Below, piece after piece: positions 50,718 through 60,409 of a stretch of 64,000 nucleotides of DNA (position 1 is its first letter; each line of letters starts with the position of its first letter). The position numbers and the translations under genes are program-made. The notes under the pieces were generated by a model. That model was not told the origin of the DNA, did no database searches, and worked only from the letters and a program-made list of their open reading frames with translations. Source of the DNA: Clostridiales bacterium UBA1701 (GTDB taxonomy: Bacteria; Bacillota; Clostridia; Oscillospirales; Oscillospiraceae); assembly GCA_002320035.1 (NCBI GenBank), contig DCJL01000025.1, positions 57,747 to 121,746 of the forward strand. The letters are read 5' to 3'.

Positions 50718-51872
50718 TTGAGGCTGGATAAGAAAGCGTTCAAAATGATCCTTCTTCTGCTGGTGCTGGCGGTGCTTTTTGCCTGGCTTATCATCAATAT
50801 CAGTTGGGTATGGGGCATTATCAGGAAAATCCTGGGGATCCTGTCCCCATTTTTCCTGGGGCTGTGTATCGCCTTTGTTATGAACATTGTGCTGCGCCCG
50901 CTGGAAAGGCTCTGGCTTAAGCTTAGGCCCAAAAAAAGCGGCAAGCTGTATGGGAAATTAATGCGCCCGGTCTGCCTTTCATTAAGTTTGCTTATAATTT
51001 TTGGCATCATCTTCGCCATTTTCTTTGTCGTTATTCCCGAATTCAGCAGGACTCTTATGTCCTTTGTCAACAAAATTCCCGAGTACGCCGGGAAAATCGA
51101 GCAGTGGTGGCATCAGCTTTCTGAACATCTGGCGCCCCTGGCTGTACAGCTTCCGGAGCTTGAGCTGAATCCGGAAGAGACCATTGCGAAGATTACCGGC
51201 CTTATTGCAAACGGTGGAATGGTTTTCCTGAACTCCACCATCGGATTTACGGCCTCAGTGGTGTCAGGCCTTGTGAATTTCTTTGTGGCGCTGGTCTTCT
51301 GCATCTATATTCTTGCCCAGAAGGAGATTTTTGGTTCAGCCATGAAGCGGCTGGCTGCGGCCATGTTTTCCGTTGAAAGAGTGAATTCGATCTACGGCTT
51401 TTTTGGGCTTGTGAACCGGGCATTCACAAACTATGTGACCGGGCAGCTCACAGAGGCTGTCATAATCGGCTCCCTGTGCTTTCTCGGCATGCTTCTGCTC
51501 GATATGCCCTATGCTCCGGTAATCTCCGTTCTGGTAGGCTTCACGGCCCTTATACCCGTGTTCGGCGCGTTTATCGGTACGGCGGTGGGCGCTTTCCTCA
51601 TTCTGCTGGATTCGCCTGTGAAGGCATTCTGGTTTGTGGTCTTTATTCTGGTGCTTCAGCAGTTGGAGGGCAATCTGATTTATCCCCGCGTGGTGGGGAA
51701 GTCCGTGGGTCTGCCCGCTATCCTGGTGCTTATGGCTGTCACTGTGGGCGGCAGCTCCTTTGGCGTTTTGGGAATGCTTCTGAGCGTACCGATCTTTTCC
51801 GTGCTCTATACCCTGGTCTGCGGCGCCGTTGACCGGCGGCTCAGGGAAAAGGGGCTTGAGAATATCAGATAG
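50718..51872 (+). CDS. AI-2E family transporter (YtvI/PerM-like)
   Basis: The 384-aa protein starts at TTG 50718. It has about eight membrane segments, an amphipathic linker around 95-150, and the family end LQQLEGNLIYPRVVGKSVGLP. The family includes AI-2 exporters and Na+/H+ antiporters. No feature here tells which. The gene stands alone before two terminators. Confidence 0.87.
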   Translation: MRLDKKAFKMILLLLVLAVLFAWLIINISWVWGIIRKILGILSPFFLGLCIAFVMNIVLRPLERLWLKLRPKKSGKLYGKLMRPVCLSLSLLIIFGIIFAIFFVVIPEFSRTLMSFVNKIPEYAGKIEQWWHQLSEHLAPLAVQLPELELNPEETIAKITGLIANGGMVFLNSTIGFTASVVSGLVNFFVALVFCIYILAQKEIFGSAMKRLAAAMFSVERVNSIYGFFGLVNRAFTNYVTGQLTEAVIIGSLCFLGMLLLDMPYAPVISVLVGFTALIPVFGAFIGTAVGAFLILLDSPVKAFWFVVFILVLQQLEGNLIYPRVVGKSVGLPAILVLMAVTVGGSSFGVLGMLLSVPIFSVLYTLVCGAVDRRLREKGLENIR

Positions 51873-51874
51873 TT

Positions 51875-51908
51875 AAAATGCCTGGATCCATTGGGATCCA
51901 GGCATTTT
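51875..51908 (+). terminator. Intrinsic terminator of the AI-2E transporter gene
   Basis: AAAATGCCTGGATCC (51875-51889) pairs perfectly with GGATCCAGGCATTTT (51894-51908) over ATTG. It starts two bases after the stop codon. Confidence 0.92.
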
Positions 51909-51918
51909 ACCCTTTGTC

Positions 51919-51943
51919 AAAAAAGACCGGCACGGACTTTTTT
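51919..51943. terminator. Bidirectional terminator facing the PAP2 operon
   Basis: AAAAAAG (51919-51925) and CTTTTTT (51937-51943) enclose CCG/CGG with an A-A mismatch. It suits the minus-strand genes ending at 52050. The remaining spacer to 52049 shows nothing else recognisable. Confidence 0.6.
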
Positions 51944-52049
51944 AACGGTGGCTTATCCGATTTGAGGCGGGCCTTGCCCCCTTAAGCTCCTTCACGGAAC
52001 AGTTGTTTTGCCTCAGCAAACGTTTTTGACAGTCTCTTTACTATTTGAA

Positions 52050-52445
52050 TCAGGAAAAGCGGCGGCGCTTTCCATCTGGGGGAGGCACATAACCGAATTT
52101 AATTTCGGGGCGGATTTCTTTCAGACGCGCATGTATCCTGTCTACATCCGCTTCCTCATTGAAAATCAGGTTTGCAAACTCCTTTTCTCCGTGGACAAGA
52201 ATGAGCCGGTAATAGAAATAGGCTGGGCTGTCATCAGGCTGACACTCGCTGATACGGGTAAAGGCCCGGTCGATGTATTCATACGGAACATAGTATTTCA
52301 CGCCCAGGTCACGGTAATAGAGGCAGAGCTTGCCGAGGCGCACACGACCGATTTCCTGAGCCGCATTATAGTCGTCAATATGCTCCTGGTCGCCTATGCG
52401 CTTTTTGTCAACACCTTTGAATTTCAGCCTGCCAAATCCGAACAT
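52050..52445 (-). CDS. Uncharacterised 131-aa protein
   Basis: I do not recognise a family. ATG 52445 opens a 131-aa soluble, mixed-charge protein (pattern KKRIGDQEHIDDYNAAQEIG, then YYVPYEYIDRAFTRI, LVHGEKEFANLIF, ending KFGYVPPPDGKRRRFS). Dense Tyr/Phe and acidic residues suggest a small beta-rich domain. It overlaps the PAP2 gene by 22 nt on the same strand, and GGGAGAGG supplies the RBS. A role alongside the lipid phosphatase is possible but not shown. Confidence 0.72.
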   Translation of the reverse strand: MFGFGRLKFKGVDKKRIGDQEHIDDYNAAQEIGRVRLGKLCLYYRDLGVKYYVPYEYIDRAFTRISECQPDDSPAYFYYRLILVHGEKEFANLIFNEEADVDRIHARLKEIRPEIKFGYVPPPDGKRRRFS

Positions 52446-53071
52446 TCGCCTCTCCCTTTCTTTTTGAATATATCCTTTATATACCACTTTTCCGGAAGCC
52501 TTTTGGCGATAAGCACGGCCAGAATACCGGCCAAAGTGCCCACTATGATGCCGCCGAGAACGTCCGAGGGGAAGTGAACCACAAGGTAGATGCGGGAAAT
52601 GCCCATCAGCACAGCAAAAACAAGAGCAAGCCAACTGACTTTTTTGTTACCCAGCGCAAAGAGCGGTACCATTGAGGCGAAAGCGGCGGTCGTATGTCCG
52701 GAGGGGAAACTCTTGTCGCTCTCCATGTGCTGGCCCAAAAGCTGCCAGAGCGGATAGTAAAAGCCGCTTTCATCGGCATAAGGCCGGGGCCGGGCAATGA
52801 TGATTTTCAAAAACAGATTGGTAAAGACCGCGCCTATGGCAAGGCCAATGGCCATGGCGGTTCCGGAGCGGCGGGTCTTTTTAAAAAGCATGAGCAGCAG
52901 GGAAAGAATAATAAGGAAAATCCCATCCTTTCCAAGGAAAGACACGGCTTCCATGAAAGGGCTGAAAAAGTCACCAGCCAGCTCATATAGCCTGTGTACG
53001 GTGGCGGTGACGTTCTGGTCGAAGCCGGCAAAAACGGTGTTGAGCCACATTGCGGCGGCAGTCATCTGCAT
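52424..53071 (-). CDS. PAP2-family lipid/undecaprenyl phosphatase
   Basis: The ~215-aa membrane protein starts at ATG 53071, behind GAGAGGAT; ATG 53065 is the alternative. All three PAP2 motifs are present: K-x6-R-P (KIIIARPRP), PSGH (PSGHTTAAFAS) and S-R-x5-H-x3-D (SRIYLVVHFPSD). About six membrane segments are seen. It may dephosphorylate undecaprenyl or phosphatidyl-glycerol phosphates, overlapping with UppP. A TGGTATAAA extended -10 is visible about 35 nt upstream. Confidence 0.92.
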   Translation of the reverse strand: MQMTAAAMWLNTVFAGFDQNVTATVHRLYELAGDFFSPFMEAVSFLGKDGIFLIILSLLLMLFKKTRRSGTAMAIGLAIGAVFTNLFLKIIIARPRPYADESGFYYPLWQLLGQHMESDKSFPSGHTTAAFASMVPLFALGNKKVSWLALVFAVLMGISRIYLVVHFPSDVLGGIIVGTLAGILAVLIAKRLPEKWYIKDIFKKKGRGECSDLAG

Positions 53072-53203
53072 GATGCATATCCTCTCTTCATTTTGTTTAT
53101 ACCATATATTAACATGGAGCGGCTGCCAAAGTCCACCCAAAAATTGAATAATTACCCCAATCAGACGCAAAATACCAGCAAGTTCTTTTTGGAGGTATCA
53201 GCT

Positions 53204-54112
53204 ATGAAGCGTATGCTTATATCAATTACGGCGCTGGCTCTGGCGGTATTTATGTTTGCGGGGCTTGCGCAGCCTGTTTACGCGGAGGGTTCCGCGCCGG
53301 TGGCAGAGAATCTGGAGCTTAAGACCTATCGGGGCGTGTCCGTGGGCGGATGCCTCTCCGCCTACGATCCGGAGGGGGACGCTGTGAGCTTTGAAGTCAC
53401 AACGGAGCCGGTAAAGGGCAGCCTGGAGCTGAAGGAAGATGGCAGTTTTATTTACACGCCGGGAGAGAACAAGCGCGGACGGGACTATTTCGGCTACAAA
53501 GCGCTTGACAGTCAGGGCAATTACTCTCAGGAGGCCACGGTTATCATAAGAATAGAAAAGCAGAAAAAAGGTGTTTTTTACGCGGATATGAAAGGCCGGG
53601 CAGAAGAATATGCAGCGGTGGCTCTCAGTGAAAACGGCCTTTTTACCGGAGAACAGCTCTGCGGAAGCTACTGCTTTTACCCAGAAAAGGCGGTGACCCG
53701 GGGTGAATTTCTCAGCATGTGCATGATACTGTCCGGAGAGCCGGTTTTTACCGGAGTAATGTCCACAGGCTATGCAGACGATGAGAGGATTCCCCAGTGG
53801 ATGAAGGGTTATGTGGCAACGGCGGCCATGTGCGGCGTCGCAGGAACCGGCGGAGAAAGCGGAAGCGTTTTTGAAGCGGAGGCCCCGATCGGGCGGGGGG
53901 AGGCTGCTGCTATGCTGGACAGAGCCCTGAATGTGACAGAGGTTTCATATCTGCCTCTTGACGCGCAGCTTGAGCGCGAGCTTGCCCAGGCCTGTGTCAA
54001 CCTGAGCGCCTGCGGTCTTATTGAGCAAAACGGCTTGATGGATGACACATTAAGCCGCGCGGAGGCGGCAAAAATGCTCTCTGCCGCGCTGGAACTCAAG
54101 GAGCGCAGATAA
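53204..54112 (+). CDS. Secreted SLH-domain surface protein with a cadherin-like domain
   Basis: The ~302-aa protein starts at ATG 53204 behind GGAGG. A signal peptide ends near VYAEG (about residue 24). Residues about 35-120 are a tandem-95/cadherin-like Ig fold (YDPEGDAVSFEVTTEPVKGS and FIYTPGENKRGRDYFGYKA). The C-terminal half has two SLH repeats (KAVTRGEFLSM and APIGRGEAAAMLDRAL) and a shorter third (DTLSRAEAAKMLSAAL). SLH domains bind pyruvylated wall polymers, so it should sit on the cell surface. Confidence 0.85.
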   Translation: MKRMLISITALALAVFMFAGLAQPVYAEGSAPVAENLELKTYRGVSVGGCLSAYDPEGDAVSFEVTTEPVKGSLELKEDGSFIYTPGENKRGRDYFGYKALDSQGNYSQEATVIIRIEKQKKGVFYADMKGRAEEYAAVALSENGLFTGEQLCGSYCFYPEKAVTRGEFLSMCMILSGEPVFTGVMSTGYADDERIPQWMKGYVATAAMCGVAGTGGESGSVFEAEAPIGRGEAAAMLDRALNVTEVSYLPLDAQLERELAQACVNLSACGLIEQNGLMDDTLSRAEAAKMLSAALELKERR

Positions 54113-54115
54113 AAG

Positions 54116-54155
54116 AAAAACAAGCTGCGGCGGAAAATCGCCGCAGCTTGTTTTT
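54116..54155. terminator. Strong bidirectional terminator
   Basis: A perfect 17-bp stem (54116-54132 with 54139-54155) has an A-run on one side and a T-run on the other. It separates the convergent SLH and transglutaminase genes, both ending within 5 bp. Confidence 0.95.
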
Positions 54156-54156
54156 C

Positions 54157-56313
54157 TTAGATAAGACCATGCATATACTTGAAAACAATTTTTTTGGCGG
54201 GATTAAGGCCTCTATACAGGTTTTTAGTCATTTCTTCAAGAAGAGCATGGCAATTTTGAAGCTCGGAAACCGTAATTTCATGCGTGCTGAACGCGGCTTT
54301 CTCGGCACAGGAGACAATCTCCAAAGGGATCTCTCCGCCAAAACGGGAGACCTTTTTGGCCTGTTGCCATATGGCAACGGCGGCCTTCCCACCGTCCCTG
54401 CCGGCCATGGCGCGTCTGCGGAAATGAACCAGAGCTGCGCGCCACAGAAACGGGAACGCTGCAAGAAACAGCACGGGCAGGACACACAAAATCCAGGCGG
54501 GGAATTCGATAGCGCGCGCCTGAATTTTCTCCCTGTTGTCCTGCGTACCGATAAGGCCCACAGGGAGGCTCTCCGTGCCGGGAGAGGGGGCGGCCCCACC
54601 GCCGGATTCTGCTTCCTCTCCGGCCGTGTCCTCCGGCGCCGCACTCTCTGACGTGGGGTTCTGCTGCGGCGCGGGAGCCGTCTGGGCGGCGCCGCTCCCT
54701 GTGACCTCCACAGGGAGCCAGCCCAGGCCGTCAAGGTACACCTCCACCCAGGCATGAGCGTCCTTACCGCGGACGTCGGTAAATTCTCTCGCCTGGGAAT
54801 CAAAGAGAAAGCCCTCTGTCACCCGGGCCGGAACGCCCAGCGCCCGGTACATCGCCGCCGCCGCTGTTGCATAGTGCACACAATAGCCGCTTTCCGCTCC
54901 GTTAAAAAAATATAATGCGTAGTCTGTGCTTGGGTAAGGTTCCGTGTTCAGGTCATAAGGCACGCTTGCCTGAACCAGCGCGGCAACCGCCTCTATAAGT
55001 CCGGGAGAGTCCGGATATATGCCGGCACCGGCGGCAACGGCCAGCATGGCGTCCCCGGTGGACTGGGGGAGCCGGGTGTAATAATCATGGGCATAGCTTC
55101 TGTATTCAAGTTCCGCGGCAGCGTAATCCTCCGGGAGGTGGAGAGAACCTGCGTCCCGGGGAATATGATACCGGACGGTATAGCTGCTTTTATCAAGCGG
55201 CACGCACAGATCCGAACCGGAACTGAGGCCGCAGTAGTAGGGGAGAAACATGTATTCGCCGCCTGCCACCATGCGAAGCTGCATTTCGTGCTCCGCCTCA
55301 CCCGCGGCTGCCGCAGCGGCAAAGCCAAGGGACGAGCCGGGGGCGGCGCTTTCCGCCGGAAGCCAGCCCGTGCCGGTATAATCCCCGTAGGAAATGCCGC
55401 GCAGATAGGTGTAGCCGCCGGTATCCGCCCTTACCCGGAGGATCAGGCTTTCCCGGGAGGAGGGATCATAAGCTTGGGTAAGGTCCATTTCACCGCCGCT
55501 CTGCCAGCCGGAAACATAAGCCGGCAGGGACGCCGGGGCGCCGGAGTCACTCAGGTCCGGGAGCAGCATGGTCTCCGAAAGGCTGCCGCCCATCCAGCTC
55601 TTTATAGCGCTGCCAAAGCTGTCAAAGCGGCGGCTAATGGCCACATCTTGGCTGTCATAGCTGTACTCTGAGGGATTAAAGACCGCCAGAAGGCCGCAGA
55701 GCAACAGTGCCGCGGGCAGCGCCGCCGCAAAAACAGCCTGGCCGTTATTGGCCTCCGGCTCATAAGTTCCGCCGCCGATGACGAGAAGAATCCAAAAAAG
55801 CAGCAGGCAGACGATGATCCAGGCGTCCGGTCTGCCGTTTACGGCGATGCAGGCTGCAAATATCGGAAGAGAGCCAATCAATCCCAGAGCGACACGCCCG
55901 CTTCGGGAGCTAAGGGCCGTGGCCATATAGGATGCGATAAGAAAGCCGAGAAAAATAAAAATAAGGCTGTGTGATAAGACGCCGTCAGCATACAGATAGC
56001 TGCTGCCGGGGGCATAAAAATGCTCATAATATGCACCGGTTATTCTGTCAAGCAGGTCTGTAAGTTCCGGAACAAGGCTCTGGCCATAGTGTCTGTAAGC
56101 GGCGTACAGAAGCAGGGCGGAAAACGGCAGTCCTATGAAAACCCCATGCCGAAAGGAGACGGAAATCCACATCGTAAGGCAGAGTCCCGCCATCCACAGC
56201 GGGAAAGCGGCCTCAAGGCGGCAGCCAAAGCTGTCGGAAATCAGGTACATCAGTGGAAGCACATGCAGAAGCAGAAGAAAGAGAGAGGCGGAGCGGTTTA
56301 TATGTCGGTTCAT
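54157..56313 (-). CDS. Transglutaminase-like membrane protein (TgpA/DUF3488 type)
   Basis: The 718-aa protein has about six N-terminal membrane segments (to about 215). An external region carries the transglutaminase core: Cys in ESGYCVHYATAAA and His in GKDAHAWVEVYL. A C-terminal membrane segment and cytoplasmic tail follow. The third triad position, usually Asp in PVDPT, is Glu here (WLPVEVTGSG). It overlaps the DUF58 gene by 4 nt; this trio with MoxR is a widespread but poorly understood envelope module. Confidence 0.88.
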   Translation of the reverse strand: MNRHINRSASLFLLLLHVLPLMYLISDSFGCRLEAAFPLWMAGLCLTMWISVSFRHGVFIGLPFSALLLYAAYRHYGQSLVPELTDLLDRITGAYYEHFYAPGSSYLYADGVLSHSLIFIFLGFLIASYMATALSSRSGRVALGLIGSLPIFAACIAVNGRPDAWIIVCLLLFWILLVIGGGTYEPEANNGQAVFAAALPAALLLCGLLAVFNPSEYSYDSQDVAISRRFDSFGSAIKSWMGGSLSETMLLPDLSDSGAPASLPAYVSGWQSGGEMDLTQAYDPSSRESLILRVRADTGGYTYLRGISYGDYTGTGWLPAESAAPGSSLGFAAAAAAGEAEHEMQLRMVAGGEYMFLPYYCGLSSGSDLCVPLDKSSYTVRYHIPRDAGSLHLPEDYAAAELEYRSYAHDYYTRLPQSTGDAMLAVAAGAGIYPDSPGLIEAVAALVQASVPYDLNTEPYPSTDYALYFFNGAESGYCVHYATAAAAMYRALGVPARVTEGFLFDSQAREFTDVRGKDAHAWVEVYLDGLGWLPVEVTGSGAAQTAPAPQQNPTSESAAPEDTAGEEAESGGGAAPSPGTESLPVGLIGTQDNREKIQARAIEFPAWILCVLPVLFLAAFPFLWRAALVHFRRRAMAGRDGGKAAVAIWQQAKKVSRFGGEIPLEIVSCAEKAAFSTHEITVSELQNCHALLEEMTKNLYRGLNPAKKIVFKYMHGLI

Positions 56314-57254
56314 TGCATGCTCACCTCCCCTGCGGAAATCACAAAGACACAGCGGGCACAGGAGCGGTCAAAGCCGCAGGGCGGACCCATGGGCTTTTCC
56401 AGCAGCCCGGCTATGGCCGCCGCTGCCTGGCTCTCATTGGAAACCTCATACTGACTGTCGCTGACAATAATGTGGGGTATCTCCATGGAGCACAGCCTCA
56501 GGGAGAGCCAGTAAAGACATTCGAGTCCCCTGTCCTCCGCACCGACCCGGGACAACAAAAGAAAGACCTGGTTGTTGGCGCTGACCAGCGGCTCCCGGAC
56601 AATCACCTGATCCGTCTTGGAGCTGAGCTTCCAGTGAATGCTGTTTACAGTGTCCCCCGGCCGGTATTCACGCAGCTCATGCTCCTCGGAATAGCCGCCG
56701 CCGTATTTTGGCTTCAGCGTTACGGCGGCGTTCAGGGCAGCGCTGATATTAACCGGCGTGTCCGGCTCCGCGGAAGCCGGCAGCACGGCGCATCTTGCCG
56801 CGCCCTTACCACGGCGCTTCACAGTGAAAAGTCCAAGCAGATCCCTGCATTCCCAGCTTTCCACCCGGCACAGAAGCATTCCGCACAGCTTCGTGTTCAG
56901 GGGAACATAACCATCCGAGTCTTTAACAAAGCGGTAAGTGTAGGTTTTGAGCTCCGTCTCGCCCGTAAAAAGATTTTCCGTCCTGATTTTTACCCGCACC
57001 CAGTTCAGCGGCATGAGGCGTCCGGTATCAAGCGAAAGAGCCAGACGGCAGCTTTCGCCCCGCGTACAATACGGGCGGGCGTGAAGCGAAACGCGAAGAG
57101 AAAGCATAGACGGCAGAGACAGCAAAAGCAGCAGCGGAGGCAAGGCAGCCGCAGCCGCAAGCAGATATTGGCCAAACCAGCCTATATAGCTCAGGCGAAA
57201 CAAATATATCCCCGCCAGGGCAAGCAGATACAGCAGAAAATGAAAACTGGGCAT
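56310..57254 (-). CDS. DUF58 domain membrane protein
   Basis: The 314-aa protein has two N-terminal membrane segments (about 5-50). The DUF58 hallmark EYRPGDTVNSIHWKLSSK comes near residue 200 and leads into a vWA-like fold. It is the middle gene of MoxR-DUF58-transglutaminase, spaced 3 nt from moxR and overlapping the next by 4 nt. It is thought to be a client or partner of the MoxR ATPase. Confidence 0.9.
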   Translation of the reverse strand: MPSFHFLLYLLALAGIYLFRLSYIGWFGQYLLAAAAALPPLLLLLSLPSMLSLRVSLHARPYCTRGESCRLALSLDTGRLMPLNWVRVKIRTENLFTGETELKTYTYRFVKDSDGYVPLNTKLCGMLLCRVESWECRDLLGLFTVKRRGKGAARCAVLPASAEPDTPVNISAALNAAVTLKPKYGGGYSEEHELREYRPGDTVNSIHWKLSSKTDQVIVREPLVSANNQVFLLLSRVGAEDRGLECLYWLSLRLCSMEIPHIIVSDSQYEVSNESQAAAAIAGLLEKPMGPPCGFDRSCARCVFVISAGEVSMQ

Positions 57255-57257
57255 GGC

Positions 57258-58202
57258 TTATTTTATCGCAGGGGCTTTGACAGAGGAAAAAATCTCTGCC
57301 AGAGCCGTATTCTGGGCCTCGTTTGAGGAAAGCTCCGAAACCCAGATAAGCCGGTGCCCAATACAATCCCTGAATATAAAACGTACATCGCGGGGGAGCA
57401 CATAGTCCCGTCCCTGAATCCATGCCGTGGCTTTTGCAAGGACCGTCAGCGCAAGGGAAGCCCGGGGGCTGGCACCCTGAACGATGCGGGAATCCGCGCG
57501 GGTCCTGGCGCAGAGCCGGACAATATAGTCGATCAGCTCATCTTTTATAAAAACGCCGTCAACTTCCCGGCGGATATTCATCAGTTTATCCCGGGTTACG
57601 ACCTGAGCCACAGTCTCCAGCGTGAGCCCGCGCTGCTTGCGGCGTATCATTTCCATTTCGTCCTCATGGGAGGGGTAGCCAATGGAGAGGCGGAGCATGA
57701 AACGGTCCATCTGGGAGTCTGGCAGCATTTGAGTGCCCTTGGCTCCGGTGGGGTTCTGGGTAGCGATGACGACAAAGGGCTGCGGCACGGCATAAGTTTG
57801 ATTATCTACCGTCACCTCGCCCTCCTCCATGGCCTGCAGCAGCGCGGACTGGGTACGGCTGGTGGCGCGGTTAAGCTCGTCCGCCAGAAAGAGGTTGCAG
57901 AGCACGGCCCCCTTCTGATAGCGCATGAGGCCGGTGTTTTTGTCATATATGGAATAGCCGGTTATGTCAGAGGGGAGCACGTCCGGCGTAAACTGCACCC
58001 GGTTATAGTCCAAGCCCAGAGCCCGGGACATGGCCACGGCCATAGTGGTCTTGCCGACGCCTGGAATGTCCTCCATAAGAATATGCCCGCCAGCAAGGAT
58101 AGCCAGCAGCACTTTGATCAGCGTTTCGTCCTTGCCGACAATAACCTTGCTCACCTCGCGCACGATCAGCTTTGCGCTGCCTATGGAAGTAATTGAACTC
58201 AT
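57258..58202 (-). CDS. MoxR family AAA+ ATPase
   Basis: The ~314-aa protein starts at ATG 58202 behind GGGGGCGG. Walker A is GVGKTT (in MEDIPGVGKTTMA), Walker B is LFLADELNR, and sensor 1 is VIATQNPT. The C-terminal lid has SPRASLALTVLAKA. MoxR proteins act as chaperones that activate complexes with vWA domains. Here the partner is probably the DUF58 protein. The gene leads the operon behind a strong promoter. Confidence 0.94.
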   Translation of the reverse strand: MSSITSIGSAKLIVREVSKVIVGKDETLIKVLLAILAGGHILMEDIPGVGKTTMAVAMSRALGLDYNRVQFTPDVLPSDITGYSIYDKNTGLMRYQKGAVLCNLFLADELNRATSRTQSALLQAMEEGEVTVDNQTYAVPQPFVVIATQNPTGAKGTQMLPDSQMDRFMLRLSIGYPSHEDEMEMIRRKQRGLTLETVAQVVTRDKLMNIRREVDGVFIKDELIDYIVRLCARTRADSRIVQGASPRASLALTVLAKATAWIQGRDYVLPRDVRFIFRDCIGHRLIWVSELSSNEAQNTALAEIFSSVKAPAIK

Positions 58203-58247
58203 ATATCCGCCCCCGTTGCATGTGGCTGAATTGTAACTGATTATAAG

Positions 58248-58276
58248 ATTATAACATGAGCCAATAGCCCGTTCAA
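58248..58276 (-). promoter_or_regulatory. Promoter of the MoxR operon
   Basis: On the minus strand TTGAAC (58271-58276), a 17-bp spacer and a perfect TATAAT (58248-58253) lie 45 bases before the MoxR ATG. Confidence 0.8.
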
Positions 58277-58337
58277 GCAAATTAAGAGGAATTAAGAAAA
58301 GCGGTAAAAGCGGGGAGCGCGGCGTTTCCCCAATGAA

Positions 58338-58366
58338 TTGAAAAAAATTTCGGGCTGTGGTAAAAT
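58338..58366 (+). promoter_or_regulatory. Promoter of uvrB
   Basis: TTGAAA (58338-58343), a 17-bp spacer and TAAAAT (58361-58366) lie 54 bases before uvrB. I see no CGAAC...GTTCG type LexA box across it. Confidence 0.75.
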
Positions 58367-58420
58367 ATATTAAAATAGCCCCAGACAGAAAAACGCTGAG
58401 AGGCGCTGTGGAGAAGTGAT

Positions 58421-60400
58421 ATGGAAGAAAATAAAAATCAGCTTTTTAAGCTGTGTTCGGACTATAAGCCTACCGGCGACCAGCCCGGGGCGATTGATGC
58501 GCTCACTTTGGGGATTGAAAACGGAATAGACGAGCAGGTGCTCCTGGGCGTCACCGGCTCCGGCAAGACCTTTACCATGGCGAACGTTATCGCCCGTCTG
58601 AACCGGCCCACCCTCGTGCTGGCCCACAACAAAACGCTGGCGGCCCAGCTTTGCAGCGAGTTCCGGGAGTTTTTCCCTGAAAACGCGGTGGAGTATTTTG
58701 TCTCCTATTACGACTATTACCAGCCCGAGGCCTATATACCTCATACTGACACCTTCATTGAAAAGGACTGCTCAATTAACGACGAGATTGAGCGCCTGCG
58801 CCACAGCGCCACGTCGAGCCTTTTTGAGCGGCGGGATGTAATCGTGGTAGCCTCCGTCTCCTGTATCTACGGCCTTGGCGACCCCATCGACTATGCCAAC
58901 ATGGTGATCTCCCTGCGTCCGGGCCAGACCAGAAGCTTTGATGCGCTTCTGAGAAAGCTCATTGAGATACGCTACGAAAGAAACGATATTGCCTTCGAAC
59001 GCAATATGTTCCGCGTCCGGGGGGACACGGTAGAGATCTTCCCGGCCTACTCCAATGATAAAGCCATCAGGGTGGAGTTCTTTGGAGACGAGATTGACCG
59101 AATAAGCGAGATAAACGTTGTCACCGGCGCCGCCACCAGATATTTGAATCATGCTGCTATCTATCCCGCCAGCCATTATGTGACCACCAAGGAAAAAATG
59201 GCGGCCGCCATTGACCGGATCCGGGCCGAGTGCGACCAGCGGGTGAAATATTTCCAGGACGCGGGCAAGCTCATTGAGGCCCAGCGCATAAAACAGCGCA
59301 CGGACTATGATATCGAGATGATGCAGGAACTGGGATACTGCACGGGTATCGAAAATTATTCCCGGGTCATTTCCGACAGGACGCCGGGCAGCCCGCCCAT
59401 GACACTGCTGGACTATTTTCCCAAAGATTTCCTGCTTTTTGTGGATGAAAGCCATGTGACTCTGCCGCAGGTGCGGGCGATGTACCGCGGAGACAGGGCC
59501 AGAAAAGAGTCCCTGGTGGAGTTTGGCTTCCGCCTGCCCTCAGCCTATGACAACAGGCCGCTGAAGTTTGAGGAGTTCAGTTCCCGCATCCATCAGCGGG
59601 TGTATGTCTCCGCTACCCCCGGGGACTATGAGCGGGAGCGGGCCGGCCAGGTGGTGGAGCAGATCATCAGGCCCACAGGGCTGCTGGATCCGGAAATCTT
59701 TGTACGCCCCATTGAGGGCCAGATTGACGATCTTATCGGCGAAATAAACCGTAAAACGTCTATGGGTCAGCGTACGCTGGTGACCACGCTTACGAAAAAG
59801 ATGGCGGAAGATCTGTCGGACTATTTTACGAATTCCGGCATCCGCTGCCGTTATATGCACCATGATATCGGCACCATTGAGCGCATGGAAATTATCCGGG
59901 ATCTGCGTCTTGGAGAGTATGACGTTCTGGTGGGCATCAACCTTCTCCGCGAGGGCCTTGACATTCCCGAAGTGGGCCTGGTCGCGATTCTGGACGCGGA
60001 CAAGGAAGGGTTCCTCCGCAGCGAGACCAGCCTTATCCAGACCGTGGGCCGGGCTGCCAGAAATGCAGACAGCATGGTTATAATGTATGCCGACAGAATT
60101 ACCCCTTCCATGCGCGCCTGCATGGACGAGACGGCCCGCCGGCGGGAAAAACAGCAGGCCTATAACCGGGCGCATGGAATCGTGCCCCAGACCATCGTAA
60201 AGAATGTGCGAGAGCTGATAGAGATATCTACGGACACCGCGGTTGTCAACCGGGCAAACGGCGTTAAGATGACCGAGCGGGAGCGTCGGGAGCTTATCGC
60301 GCAGCTTGAGGATAAGATGAAGAAAGCCGCAAAGATGCTGGAATACGAGATTGCTGCCCAGCTCAGAGACGAGATTATCCGGCTGCGCGGGGAAAAGTGA
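58421..60400 (+). CDS. uvrB: Excinuclease ABC subunit B
   Basis: The 659-aa UvrB starts at ATG 58421, with GGAGAAG upstream. Walker A is GVTGSGKT. The beta-hairpin that probes DNA damage includes [12 protein letters not shown]. The helicase box is VDESH, and the C-terminal UVR domain ([19 protein letters not shown]) binds UvrC. It works in nucleotide excision repair. Neither uvrA nor uvrC, common neighbours, is adjacent; polA follows instead, which fits because PolA fills the excision gap. Confidence 0.98.
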   Translation: MEENKNQLFKLCSDYKPTGDQPGAIDALTLGIENGIDEQVLLGVTGSGKTFTMANVIARLNRPTLVLAHNKTLAAQLCSEFREFFPENAVEYFVSYYDYYQPEAYIPHTDTFIEKDCSINDEIERLRHSATSSLFERRDVIVVASVSCIYGLGDPIDYANMVISLRPGQTRSFDALLRKLIEIRYERNDIAFERNMFRVRGDTVEIFPAYSNDKAIRVEFFGDEIDRISEINVVTGAATRYLNHAAIYPASHYVTTKEKMAAAIDRIRAECDQRVKYFQDAGKLIEAQRIKQRTDYDIEMMQELGYCTGIENYSRVISDRTPGSPPMTLLDYFPKDFLLFVDESHVTLPQVRAMYRGDRARKESLVEFGFRLPSAYDNRPLKFEEFSSRIHQRVYVSATPGDYERERAGQVVEQIIRPTGLLDPEIFVRPIEGQIDDLIGEINRKTSMGQRTLVTTLTKKMAEDLSDYFTNSGIRCRYMHHDIGTIERMEIIRDLRLGEYDVLVGINLLREGLDIPEVGLVAILDADKEGFLRSETSLIQTVGRAARNADSMVIMYADRITPSMRACMDETARRREKQQAYNRAHGIVPQTIVKNVRELIEISTDTAVVNRANGVKMTERERRELIAQLEDKMKKAAKMLEYEIAAQLRDEIIRLRGEK

Positions 60401-60409
60401 GGAAATCGA

